Assembly: GCF_024622045.1 (NCBI RefSeq) | Contig: NZ_JANKBP010000010.1 | DNA length: 64,000 bases | Strand: one strand, 5' to 3' | Source of the DNA: Rodentibacter caecimuris | GTDB lineage: Bacteria > Pseudomonadota > Gammaproteobacteria > Enterobacterales > Pasteurellaceae | Part shown: positions 35,800-44,148 of the stretch, one piece after another | How the letters are laid out: every line of letters begins with the position of its first letter | Numbering within the stretch: the stretch's first letter is position 1 | The notes under the pieces: generated by a model | The model's database searches: none | Told to the model about the DNA's origin: nothing | What the model saw: only the letters and a program-made list of their open reading frames with translations | Made by a program: the position numbers and the translations under genes

Positions 35800-36919
35800 C
35801 AGTATGTTTTGGCGGCTAATTTTCCGTGCGCTTCGTCTGCGTTTACAACGGGTGATGATTATTTTTACTGCCTTAACGGTGGGAGCAGGCATTGTTACCG
35901 CCATGGCGGCCGTTTATTTCGATATCAACACCAAAATGAGCCAAGAACTTCGTACCTTTGGTGCCAATTTCTATATCGGTTCGACAAAAGGCGAAATGGT
36001 TTCTGTGAGTCAAATTGATGAAATTTTGCAACAAGCGCCACAGGGATTAATCACCGCAGCCAGCCCCTATCTTTACGGCGTAACACGCAGTGAGTTGGAA
36101 AAAATCGTTATTATGGGCGTTCGTTTTGAAGATATGCGGGTTTTAGCCCCTTATTGGCAAATTAGCGGTTCCGCCATTAATGTGAATTTTGATGATCGCA
36201 ATGCAATGATTGGTAAAACCCTTGCCGAACGCCTTAATTTAAAAATCGGCGATAAACTACAACTGTCAAAAAATGCGGTAGAAAAACATCAATTCACCAT
36301 TAAAGCTATTGTAGAAGCCGGTGATGCCACAGATAACATGCTCATCGTCAATCTTGATTTTGCGCAGAATTGGTTGGAAAAAGAAGGGCTTGCCAACAAT
36401 GCGCTACTCAATGTCAGAAATGAACTGGGGCAGGTCGATCAGTTTGCAGAAAATATTATGCAACAATATCAAGATCTCACCGCCCACCCGATCCGTAAGG
36501 TTTCCGCCTCGGAAGGGCAAATTTTAGATAAAATCAAAGGGCTAATGGGACTAATCTCTTTAGTGATTTTAGTGTTGGCTACACTTTGTGTGAACACCAC
36601 ATTGATCGCAATTGTCGGCGAACGAGCCAAAGAATTTGCCCTACAAAAAGCATTAGGGGCAAAACAGTCGGATATTATTAAGCAAATCTGTACAGAAATT
36701 CTTATTATTGCCGTCTGTGCCATTTTAGTCGGATTAATATTTGGTTATTTACTCGCTCAGATTTTAGGCTTAACGGTCTTTAAATCTTATATTGATATGC
36801 GTTTACCGGTCTTCCCTATTACCATTATGCTCTCCTTGTTGGTCGCATTTATCGCCGTTATCCTACCAACACGTCGTGCATTAAGTATTCAGACCGCGAA
36901 TGTATTAAAAGGTGAATAA
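35786..36919 (+). CDS. FtsX-like ABC permease of the P19 operon (second)
   Basis: The 377-residue protein has the same MacB/FtsX architecture as the preceding gene: N-terminal helix VMIIFTALTVGAGIVTAMAAV, a periplasmic domain, and three C-terminal helices with IVGERAKEFALQKALGAKQSDI. It is probably a heterodimer partner. I chose the ATG at 35786, with GAGG eight bases upstream and inside the previous gene's end, rather than one 19 codons earlier. Confidence 0.9.
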   Translation: MADNNSMFWRLIFRALRLRLQRVMIIFTALTVGAGIVTAMAAVYFDINTKMSQELRTFGANFYIGSTKGEMVSVSQIDEILQQAPQGLITAASPYLYGVTRSELEKIVIMGVRFEDMRVLAPYWQISGSAINVNFDDRNAMIGKTLAERLNLKIGDKLQLSKNAVEKHQFTIKAIVEAGDATDNMLIVNLDFAQNWLEKEGLANNALLNVRNELGQVDQFAENIMQQYQDLTAHPIRKVSASEGQILDKIKGLMGLISLVILVLATLCVNTTLIAIVGERAKEFALQKALGAKQSDIIKQICTEILIIAVCAILVGLIFGYLLAQILGLTVFKSYIDMRLPVFPITIMLSLLVAFIAVILPTRRALSIQTANVLKGE

Positions 36920-36971
36920 ATCTAAGGCATAGATTGAGAAAAAATCGCCTAACAAAATAAAAGAGAAAGCT

Positions 36972-37643
36972 ATGACTCAATTTGTTATTGAAACAAAACA
37001 TTTATATAAACGCTTCGGTCAAGTAACCGCACTTGAAGATATTAATGTTCAAATTAAACAGGGCGAATTTGTTGCCATTATGGGCGCCTCCGGCTCAGGT
37101 AAAACGACCTTGATGAACATTCTCACCGGACTAGACACCGCCAGTGAAGGGAACGTTATTTTAGCCGGTATTGACGCCGCCCAATTAGATGAAATCGGTC
37201 GCCAACGTTTTCGTGCGGAAAAAATCGGCTTGGTGTTTCAACAGTTCCATTTGATTCCCTATCTAACCGCCCTTGAAAATGTCATGCTCGCCCAACATTA
37301 TCACAGCGTCATTGACGAAGCCGCGGCAAAAGCGGTGTTAGAACAAGTGGGATTAGGACATCGTATGGATCACCGACCAAGCCAACTTTCCGGCGGTGAG
37401 CAACAGCGCGTTTGCATTGCCCGCGCCCTTGTCAATCACCCCCCTGTTATTTTTGCCGATGAACCCACCGGTAATTTGGACGAAAAAAATGAGGCATTAA
37501 TCTTAGACTTATTGCAAGAATTAAATCGCCAAGGCAGAACCATTGTCATGGTGACTCATAATCCGGAACTGGGCGAACTCACTGATCGTACCATTTATCT
37601 GCAACACGGGAAGTTTTTACGGGAAGAACGAAATGAACATTAA
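36972..37643 (+). CDS. LolD/MacB-like ABC ATPase of the P19 operon
   Basis: The 223-residue ATPase has Walker A GASGSGKTTLMNIL, Q-loop FQQFHLIPYLTALENVML, signature LSGGEQQRVCIARAL, Walker B VIFADEPTGNLDE and the H-loop MVTHNPEL. This is the subfamily that pairs with FtsX-type permeases. It energises the two preceding permeases from the cytosol. An in-gene uptake signal (ACCGCACTT) lies near codon 18. It overlaps the next gene by 11 bases. Confidence 0.93.
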   Translation: MTQFVIETKHLYKRFGQVTALEDINVQIKQGEFVAIMGASGSGKTTLMNILTGLDTASEGNVILAGIDAAQLDEIGRQRFRAEKIGLVFQQFHLIPYLTALENVMLAQHYHSVIDEAAAKAVLEQVGLGHRMDHRPSQLSGGEQQRVCIARALVNHPPVIFADEPTGNLDEKNEALILDLLQELNRQGRTIVMVTHNPELGELTDRTIYLQHGKFLREERNEH

Positions 37644-38115
37644 ACTTTTACTCAAATCACTTTGCTTAAGTGCGGTCATTTTCAGCACCGTTTCTTGTAA
37701 AGAAGAAAAGGCAACTCTCGGTAACGCTGCACCGGAACTTGCCGCCTATGATCTACAAGGTAAACAAGTAAACTTAAAAGATTGGCAAGGCACCCGATTA
37801 CTCACCTTTTGGTCGGAAACCTGCGGTCATTGTATGGCAGAACTAAAAACATTCGAGCAACTTAATAAAGCCTATCCAAATAAAGTCCAACTTATTGCCA
37901 TCAATGTTGATGGTGAAAATATGGACACCAATGCCGTGGTTGCCAAACATCAACTCACCCAATCGGTGATTAAAGATCAAATGAAAATCACCTCCGAGCG
38001 GTATCAATTAGTCGGTACGCCGACTTCTTTTATCATTGATGATAAAGGCTATATTCAAGCTAAATTTGAAGGTAAAATTCCTCAGGAAGAATTGGATAAC
38101 TTATTCAAAAAATAA
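37633..38115 (+). CDS. TlpA-like thioredoxin of the P19 operon
   Basis: This 160-residue exported protein has an N-terminal hydrophobic segment ending FSTVSC, a possible though atypical lipobox, and a thioredoxin domain. The redox motif is SETCGHCMAELKTF (CGHC) and the cis-proline loop is LVGTPTSFIIDDKG. TlpA-type reductases act in the periplasm. Campylobacter P19 operons also end with thioredoxin genes. It may keep the cysteine-rich DUF2318 protein reduced, which is an inference from context. Confidence 0.9.
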   Translation: MNIKLLLKSLCLSAVIFSTVSCKEEKATLGNAAPELAAYDLQGKQVNLKDWQGTRLLTFWSETCGHCMAELKTFEQLNKAYPNKVQLIAINVDGENMDTNAVVAKHQLTQSVIKDQMKITSERYQLVGTPTSFIIDDKGYIQAKFEGKIPQEELDNLFKK

Positions 38116-38133
38116 CAGTTAAAAGGATCATCA

Positions 38134-38451
38134 ATGAAAGGGCTTCATTTATTTCTCGTAGGCTTGCTCTGTATTGCTTTTTTTGCTCAAGCCGAGACCG
38201 CTAATAGTCCTGTTTTCACCAAAGCAGAAAAGATTTACAAACGTTCCTGCGCCACTTGTCACGGGAAAAAAGGCGAGAAAGCGGCAATGGGTGAATCTAA
38301 AATCATCAATCAATTAAAAACAGAGGAAATTTCAACCGCACTTTTTGAGCGCAAAAAAGAAAATATCATTGGAGCCGGCAATCCGGCAAAACAACGTTTA
38401 AGCGAAGAGGAAATAAAAGCCTTATCCGAGTTTGTCCCTACGCTAAAATAA
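38134..38451 (+). CDS. Periplasmic cytochrome c (single haem)
   Basis: The 105-residue protein has a signal peptide (ending AQAET) and one haem c motif, SCATCHGKKGEK. A methionine in KAAMGESK lies close by, and the C-terminal helix EEEIKALSEFVPTLK is typical of class I cytochromes. It starts 18 bases after the thioredoxin and is the last gene of the iron operon. An electron-transfer role linked to iron reduction is plausible, but the canonical axial Met near the C-terminus is not obvious. Confidence 0.88.
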   Translation: MKGLHLFLVGLLCIAFFAQAETANSPVFTKAEKIYKRSCATCHGKKGEKAAMGESKIINQLKTEEISTALFERKKENIIGAGNPAKQRLSEEEIKALSEFVPTLK

Positions 38452-38559
38452 ATTTCTTGAAAAATTTTTAAACTAATCTGAAAATAAGCGGTCTCAGGAA
38501 TCCGTGGATTTAATCATCCAAGGAATACTTTTTAATTTCAACTTAAAGGATTATTTTTT

Positions 38560-39177
38560 ATGAACAAATTAACAAAAATTACTGCAACTGCATTGTTTGC
38601 TTTATTTTTAACTGCTTGTGATAAGGCAGACAAAACGACAGATACGGCTAAACCTGAAACAGCCCAACAAACAGAGGCGGCAAAAGCGGCTGAAGCTGCA
38701 CCGGCAATGAGTGCGGAAGCACAAGAAAAAGCGGATTACGAAAAATTAATCGCGTGGAACCAAGAGCAAGGTGTAGTGCAAGCTCAAAATCAGCAAAAAC
38801 TTCAACAGGAATTAAATGCTGCCGCTGAAGCAAAAGATGAAAATAAAGCAAAAGCTGCAATTGAAGCGTTTAATAAAACTGTTCAAGCAAGCATTGCAAG
38901 TTTAGATGCTCTTGATCTGAAATCCGATTTAATCGGCAGTGCAAAAAATCAAACTAAAGAAGTATTGACTCTTGCGAGCCAATTATTGGTTGCTCAAGCA
39001 AACGTGAAAACCGAAGCAGATCAAAAAGCCTACGCTGAAAAAGCAGCTGAATTGCAAAACAAAATGCAATCTTTAGCGGAACTTGGCGCACAAATTGAAG
39101 CTAAATTCAACCCGGCTCCGGTACAACCGGCTGCACCTAACGCAGAACAACCGGCTCAAGCACCGGCTGCAAAATAA
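38560..39177 (+). CDS. Alanine/glutamine-rich coiled-coil lipoprotein
   Basis: The 205-residue lipoprotein has lipobox LTAC (Cys about 20) and a low-complexity Ala/Glu/Gln/Lys region (about 22-115). Further amphipathic helices follow, then a proline/alanine-rich tail (PAPVQPAAPNAEQPAQAPAA). It is probably anchored in the outer membrane facing the periplasm. I recognise no named family. It has its own 108-base upstream gap and a strong terminator. Confidence 0.8.
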   Translation: MNKLTKITATALFALFLTACDKADKTTDTAKPETAQQTEAAKAAEAAPAMSAEAQEKADYEKLIAWNQEQGVVQAQNQQKLQQELNAAAEAKDENKAKAAIEAFNKTVQASIASLDALDLKSDLIGSAKNQTKEVLTLASQLLVAQANVKTEADQKAYAEKAAELQNKMQSLAELGAQIEAKFNPAPVQPAAPNAEQPAQAPAAK

Positions 39178-39193
39178 TTTACCTAATCAAACC

Positions 39194-39227
39194 AAAAAAC
39201 AGCGGTCAATTTGACCGCTGTTTTTTT
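39194..39227. terminator. Long bidirectional hairpin between the lipoprotein gene and mltB
   Basis: AAAAAACAGCGGTCAA and its complement form a 16-bp stem with a one-base centre and T-runs on both strands. GCGGTCA resembles the tail of an uptake signal, but the preceding A-C-A differs from the AAGT core. Confidence 0.85.
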
Positions 39228-40332
39228 ATAACCCTACTCTTTCCTTAATTTGATCGGCAAACATACCGATACTCACGGCAAAATAATTGGATTTATTCCA
39301 ATCTAAAATCGTGCGGAAATTATTCGACACTAAAAATGCTCTCCCCACCTGTTTATCCGGACGCACAAGCCAAAGATCCGTATGGGAAAGTGCGGTCAGT
39401 TTCGCTTGTTCTTCTGTACTAAAACTTGTTGGTATCACACCTTGAGCTTGCCAATCACGCAAAGAACGGGCTTTATTTTTCTCAATACCGGAAAGGGATA
39501 AATCAATGGGTTGGGTTAATGTCACTTCGATACCCCAAGGCAATTTATTGTCCCAACCTACGGTATGTAAATAATTTGCAATGGACGCAAAAGCATCAAA
39601 TTGGTTTGTCCAAATATCTTTCACCCCATCACCGTTACCATCAGCCGCATAATTTAAGAAAGCACTTGGCATAAATTGGGTTTGCCCCATTGCTCCCGCC
39701 CATGAACCCAACATTCTAGGGCGCTGAATATAATGACTATCCAGCATTTTCATCGCATTGACGAACTCTCTACTAAACAAGGCTTCACGTCTGCCGTCAA
39801 AGGCTAGGGTCGCTAGGGCGGACAGTACATCATAGTTTCCTTGGTAATGCCCGAAACTACTTTCCATTCCCCATAAAGCAAGAATATATTCTTGTTGTAC
39901 GCCATAACGTCGGCTAGCCTGTTGAAGTGGAAGTTGGACTTCCCAATAACGTTCTTCAGCCACACTCACTTTATTGTTCGTGAGTACTTTATTGAGATAA
40001 TTAGTGGTCCCCTTCGGATTCAACACCGGAGGTTGGTTTGGATTACGTTTTACTAACCGCCCCATTTGCGCACGATCTAACGCCACGGCTTTTTCCATAT
40101 ACCCAATATTATTTTGTGCATTTAAGGTAGCAAGAGAAACGCCTTCCGCCGCAGCTTTACCTTTTAAAAATTGAACATAATCATTAAAGTTACCCAGTGT
40201 GCGCGGCTTAGAATAAACCGCATTACGACTAATTGTAGGAATATTTTTAGCCGATGTGCTTTGACTACTGCCGGAACAGCCTACGAGTAAACAAGATAAA
40301 AGTGCGGTTGATAATAACGAAATTTTTTTCAT
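39226..40332 (-). CDS. mltB: Membrane-bound lytic murein transglycosylase B
   Basis: The 368-residue lipoprotein has lipobox LLVGC and an MltB-type (GH103) catalytic domain. ALWGMESSFGHYQGNYDVLSAL contains the catalytic Glu of the MESSFG motif; SWAGAMGQTQFMPS and DGNGDGVKDIW follow. It cleaves peptidoglycan to 1,6-anhydro-muropeptides at the outer membrane's inner face. The start at 40332 follows AAGGAAAG; the longer start eight codons upstream has no ribosome site. Confidence 0.94.
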   Translation of the reverse strand: MKKISLLSTALLSCLLVGCSGSSQSTSAKNIPTISRNAVYSKPRTLGNFNDYVQFLKGKAAAEGVSLATLNAQNNIGYMEKAVALDRAQMGRLVKRNPNQPPVLNPKGTTNYLNKVLTNNKVSVAEERYWEVQLPLQQASRRYGVQQEYILALWGMESSFGHYQGNYDVLSALATLAFDGRREALFSREFVNAMKMLDSHYIQRPRMLGSWAGAMGQTQFMPSAFLNYAADGNGDGVKDIWTNQFDAFASIANYLHTVGWDNKLPWGIEVTLTQPIDLSLSGIEKNKARSLRDWQAQGVIPTSFSTEEQAKLTALSHTDLWLVRPDKQVGRAFLVSNNFRTILDWNKSNYFAVSIGMFADQIKERVGL

Positions 40333-40358
40333 TGGTTTTCTTTCCTTCAACATCATTT

Positions 40359-41162
40359 TTATTTTCTTAAAAATTTGTTATAAGCCGCTTTTAATAATGA
40401 GGTCGGCAATAAACGGGAAGCGGATCGTAAAATAAAAATAAATAATCCTGAGGCGAAATCTTGTATGCCCAAACGATATTTTAATTTAAATAACCGCCAC
40501 TCCGCCTTAGCCTGATTCAATCCTCGGCGACGTCCGACCATTCCATTGCCTACCCGTGCATAAACTAAAATATCGGGCAAGTTTGCCACCGCTTGTTGCT
40601 GTGCGACAAGTTTAATCCATAAATAATAATCTTCTTGCAGATCCTCATACCCCCCGCAATTTATCACCGCACTTTTTTGATATGCCACCGTCATATGGTT
40701 AAAAGGACAACGTTTTTGAGTAAATTTCACAATATCCTGTGCTTCTGTCGGCACACGGCGATAGGCAACAATATCATTTACATTTTCACCAAACTCGGCA
40801 ATTTGTCCGCCAAAAATAATTGTGTCGGGATGTTGTTCGATAAATGCCACCTGTTTGGCAAAACGTTCCGGCACGCAAATATCATCCGTATCCATACGGA
40901 AAACCCAGTCATAAGAACAATGTTTCAATCCTTCATTTAGCGCATTGCCTAATCCTTGATTTTTCGGCAATTTAATTAATTTTAACGGTAACTGTTTTTC
41001 AAACTCAGCGACAACGCGCTCCAATTCCGGAGTAACCGCCCCATCAAACACTAACACAATTTCATCCGCCTGATGGGTTTGAGCTAACAAACTTTCAAAA
41101 CATTCCCGTAAAAATCGTGGATTTTCCTTAATATATAAAGACATTAAAACTGAAAATTTCAT
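40359..41162 (-). CDS. Family 2 glycosyltransferase (AmsE-like)
   Basis: The 267-residue cytosolic enzyme has a GT-A fold: FSVLMSLYIKENPRFLRECF at the N-terminus, DEIVLVFDGAV, and the metal-binding FRMDTDDICVPERF. EDYYLWIKL is the acceptor-side acidic motif. Donor and acceptor sugars are unknown. It ends the leftward arm of a surface polysaccharide/LOS locus, 14 bases after the next glycosyltransferase. A basic amphipathic C-terminus may attach it to the membrane. Confidence 0.9.
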   Translation of the reverse strand: MKFSVLMSLYIKENPRFLRECFESLLAQTHQADEIVLVFDGAVTPELERVVAEFEKQLPLKLIKLPKNQGLGNALNEGLKHCSYDWVFRMDTDDICVPERFAKQVAFIEQHPDTIIFGGQIAEFGENVNDIVAYRRVPTEAQDIVKFTQKRCPFNHMTVAYQKSAVINCGGYEDLQEDYYLWIKLVAQQQAVANLPDILVYARVGNGMVGRRRGLNQAKAEWRLFKLKYRLGIQDFASGLFIFILRSASRLLPTSLLKAAYNKFLRK

Positions 41163-41176
41163 GACTATCCTTTCTA

Positions 41177-42058
41177 TTACATAAACCGTTTCAAATTCAG
41201 AGCCAGTTCCGGCGAAATAAGCACAATCATCGCAAGCACTAATTGTTTAATACTTTTGGTTTGTTTAAAAATATCAAAATAATAATATGCTGCTTTGCGT
41301 GACAAATTCATGATATGCGGATAAGCCAAAATATAGCTGGCGTTGATGTTGAAATTATGCGCCTGCTCTGCGGTTTTCACATAGTGTTCACGAATATAAT
41401 CAATGGCTTTTTCAGTATTGCTGGTGTCCGTTGAAACACTGGCACGTTTTGTATGGAAGGTACAATAAGTCAAAGGTTCGCCTATTTTATAAGGCTTAAA
41501 CGTTGGATCTTTAACTAATTTCAACAAAAAATCATAGTCTTCCAATGAGCGAAGTGCGGTAGATAATCCGCCAATTTTTAAGAAAAGATCTTTCTTCACC
41601 GCCACCATCGGCATACCGCCAATTTTATTCGCCAGTAAGATACGTTCCACACTAATTTCTTGTGGTGGGATCGGCTTGGTCACGTAGCTAAATCCTTCAT
41701 TGATCATCTCGCATTTCGCCGGATGATAAATAAAATTAATAGCGGGTTGCTCGCTAATCACCTCAGCCAATTTCTCACATTTATTCTCAGCAAATCGATC
41801 ATCATCGTCCAAAAATAACAACCATTCCCCCGTTGCTGCACGAGCACCGATATTTCGGCTTTCCGCAGCCCCCTGATTGGTCTCATTACGAATCACGTTT
41901 ACCTTAAAGGGATAAGATTGCTCCACTACAACAGGTTCTTGCGAGTTGTCATCAACGATCACCACCTCAAAATCGTTGTTGGTTTGCTTCCCTAAACTTT
42001 CCAATAAAGCGGGAATTTCCGATTTTCGATTGTAAGACGGTACAATGATACTAAACAT
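41177..42058 (-). CDS. Family 2 glycosyltransferase
   Basis: The 293-residue enzyme has FSIIVPSYNRKSEIPALLESL, EVVIVDDNSQEP, NQGAAESRNIGARAATGEW and the DXD-like FLDDDDRFAENK, followed by SLEDYDFLLKL. The start at 42058 has GAGG seven bases upstream and overlaps the upstream Wzy-like gene by eight bases. It probably adds one sugar to LOS or a capsule-like glycan; specificity cannot be read from sequence. Confidence 0.9.
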   Translation of the reverse strand: MFSIIVPSYNRKSEIPALLESLGKQTNNDFEVVIVDDNSQEPVVVEQSYPFKVNVIRNETNQGAAESRNIGARAATGEWLLFLDDDDRFAENKCEKLAEVISEQPAINFIYHPAKCEMINEGFSYVTKPIPPQEISVERILLANKIGGMPMVAVKKDLFLKIGGLSTALRSLEDYDFLLKLVKDPTFKPYKIGEPLTYCTFHTKRASVSTDTSNTEKAIDYIREHYVKTAEQAHNFNINASYILAYPHIMNLSRKAAYYYFDIFKQTKSIKQLVLAMIVLISPELALNLKRFM

Positions 42059-43250
42059 TTTTTTCCTCATTCTGTACTAAGAAAATACGTTGTTTACCGT
42101 GAACGCCAAATAATGACAAAAACATCAACATCACAAACATAATGCCCGGAAAAGCGAAGGTATCGGCTTTAATATTGCAGGCGGTAAGAATCACAAAAGC
42201 GGAAAGAATAAATTTCCAACTACCATCAAACCAATTCAGGGCGACTTTGCGTACAAAATAAAATGTGACAAAAAAACAAACCAGTGCGTAAGCTACGCCG
42301 CCGTATAAAATTTGGCGTAAAAAACCGGAATCCGTATGGCCATAATAACGCCCGCTCTCTAACTGCCCTGTCATATACATTCCATCACCGCTGATAAATT
42401 GTTTCAAGGTCGGCATAAACAGATGATTTTTGACTAAAGTATCAGTGGAAGAACTCACAAAACCGGCTCCGTGCAACAAATTAATGACCGGCTCTAACGC
42501 ATGGGCGACATAAGGATTTTTGGGTGCAAAATAAGCCAATCCCAGCACCAACAGCAAAAATGCAATCAACGATGGGACATATCGCCATTTAAAATACACG
42601 GCTATACTCACCACGGAAAGCAACAAAAACGTTCTACCGGAAATCAACCCGATACAGAGCATCAAAAATACAAAAACACTCGGAATGCTGCTATGTTTTG
42701 CGTTATGCGCTAATAAAAAATGGAACAGCATTAAGTAAAATAAACTCAGTTGGAAAAACGCAGTGGCAGTCAGATTATATAAGCGATATTCTTGTTCCGA
42801 ACCATAAAATCGTGCCGGTAGTACCGCATTGGTTGAAAGCAAAAAATCGACCAAAAACGACACACCAAACAAGGCTAAGATGCCAAATACAAATTGCACC
42901 ACAACCCCGATTTGTAAATCACGCACAAGCAGCTGTTGCCCATTGGGTATCGCATAGAAGACGTTATAAAACCCAATACCGAAAATAAATAAAATCAGTG
43001 ATTTCACATACATAGTAACCACTGAAAAATCGCTTGTCCCATTGATCAGTAGCGGAATCACACTCAATAAAATTAATCCTAACAGTACGGCTAAGCTATC
43101 CATTGGCACAATAATACCTTGCGTGTTTTTTTTCTTTATATAGCGATAAAACAACACGCCCAAAGCAAGCAAACCAACCACAAAAGACATACGCACCACA
43201 TGGAAAAACCACGGATCATAGATATAAAAAAGATTAAAAAGTGCGGTCAT
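42051..43250 (-). CDS. Wzy/WaaL-like O-antigen polymerase or ligase family membrane protein
   Basis: The 399-residue protein has about eleven membrane helices and one larger periplasmic loop (about 260-310, ending ESGRYYGHTDSGFLRQILYGG). The HTDSGFL segment within a big loop before the last helices is typical of Wzy-like polymerases and ligases. It directly precedes two glycosyltransferases and directly follows a GT25 gene. Whether it polymerises repeat units or ligates them to lipid A-core is undetermined. A USS lies in the first codons (TAL). Confidence 0.75.
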   Translation of the reverse strand: MTALFNLFYIYDPWFFHVVRMSFVVGLLALGVLFYRYIKKKNTQGIIVPMDSLAVLLGLILLSVIPLLINGTSDFSVVTMYVKSLILFIFGIGFYNVFYAIPNGQQLLVRDLQIGVVVQFVFGILALFGVSFLVDFLLSTNAVLPARFYGSEQEYRLYNLTATAFFQLSLFYLMLFHFLLAHNAKHSSIPSVFVFLMLCIGLISGRTFLLLSVVSIAVYFKWRYVPSLIAFLLLVLGLAYFAPKNPYVAHALEPVINLLHGAGFVSSSTDTLVKNHLFMPTLKQFISGDGMYMTGQLESGRYYGHTDSGFLRQILYGGVAYALVCFFVTFYFVRKVALNWFDGSWKFILSAFVILTACNIKADTFAFPGIMFVMLMFLSLFGVHGKQRIFLVQNEEKNV

Positions 43251-44021
43251 TTATTTTCCTAAATTTTTCTGAATTGCCATTATTTTTTTCAGCGGATATT
43301 TCACCAGTTTTTTGACAAGATTATTCGCTTGCGAACCACGAATCGCCTCAAGATTGCTTACTAATTTCGGATTTTCGATCACCATCAGCGGACGAACCAC
43401 TTGATTCGACAAAGCAAATCGCGTTTCAAATAACAAAAAGTCATCGGCAAGCCAAAAAGGTTTCCCCTGTTCAAGTTGCTTAAGAAAAGCACGGGCGGCA
43501 GATTTTTTGATTAAATATCCTACCGTACCGGCAAAATAACTTTTATAGGGATAGGCATAAACCACATCATCTGCTTTATGACATAAAAATGAAAAAGTCG
43601 TCGGGTAATTAATTTCCAACTCAGTATCATTAAATTGAGCAATTTTTGATTGCCCGATAAGCACAATCGGCATGGCGTTATTTTGACTTAAAAGTGCGGT
43701 CAAATTTTGTTGGAAATTTGGCGCAAGCAAAGCATCATCTTCGCACACTAAGGCGTAATCATCCTCCGCCACCGATTCATCTTCCACGATTAAACGATAT
43801 ACGGCAAGATGACTCAGCGTACAACCGATTTCACCTTTCGTCACTTTACGCCCGTAATGCCGTTCAAATTGAGCCAAATCAAACTGCTGCGCCAATTCTT
43901 CCCATTCACGTTGCATTGTATTGATTGCGGAAAATACACAAAAATCCGCCGTATCGGGTTGCGAAAAGAAAAGCGTACGTCGCTGTTCATCTTTATCTAA
44001 GGAAATCAAATATTTATTCAT
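43251..44021 (-). CDS. Family 25 glycosyltransferase (Lex/Lob-type LOS biosynthesis)
   Basis: The 256-residue enzyme matches GT25: MNKYLISLDKDEQRR at the N-terminus, GEIGCTLSHLAVYRLIVED, and the acidic CEDDALL motif, then the C-terminal WLADDFLLFE. Relatives add galactose or other hexoses to Pasteurellaceae LOS. I use the ATG at 44021, five bases after GAGAG; an ATG 14 codons upstream precedes that site. It is the first gene of the leftward arm and divergent from the flippase. Confidence 0.9.
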   Translation of the reverse strand: MNKYLISLDKDEQRRTLFFSQPDTADFCVFSAINTMQREWEELAQQFDLAQFERHYGRKVTKGEIGCTLSHLAVYRLIVEDESVAEDDYALVCEDDALLAPNFQQNLTALLSQNNAMPIVLIGQSKIAQFNDTELEINYPTTFSFLCHKADDVVYAYPYKSYFAGTVGYLIKKSAARAFLKQLEQGKPFWLADDFLLFETRFALSNQVVRPLMVIENPKLVSNLEAIRGSQANNLVKKLVKYPLKKIMAIQKNLGK

Positions 44022-44148
44022 TATTCTCTCGACTAAAACGGTATCGTCTATTTGATTAATCAAATGGGAAATAGTTGCATAAAAGATTGCTGATTATACT
44101 AAAGAAATCTATAATTCCCCACCAATTTTAAGGCGAAAATCAGTCATA

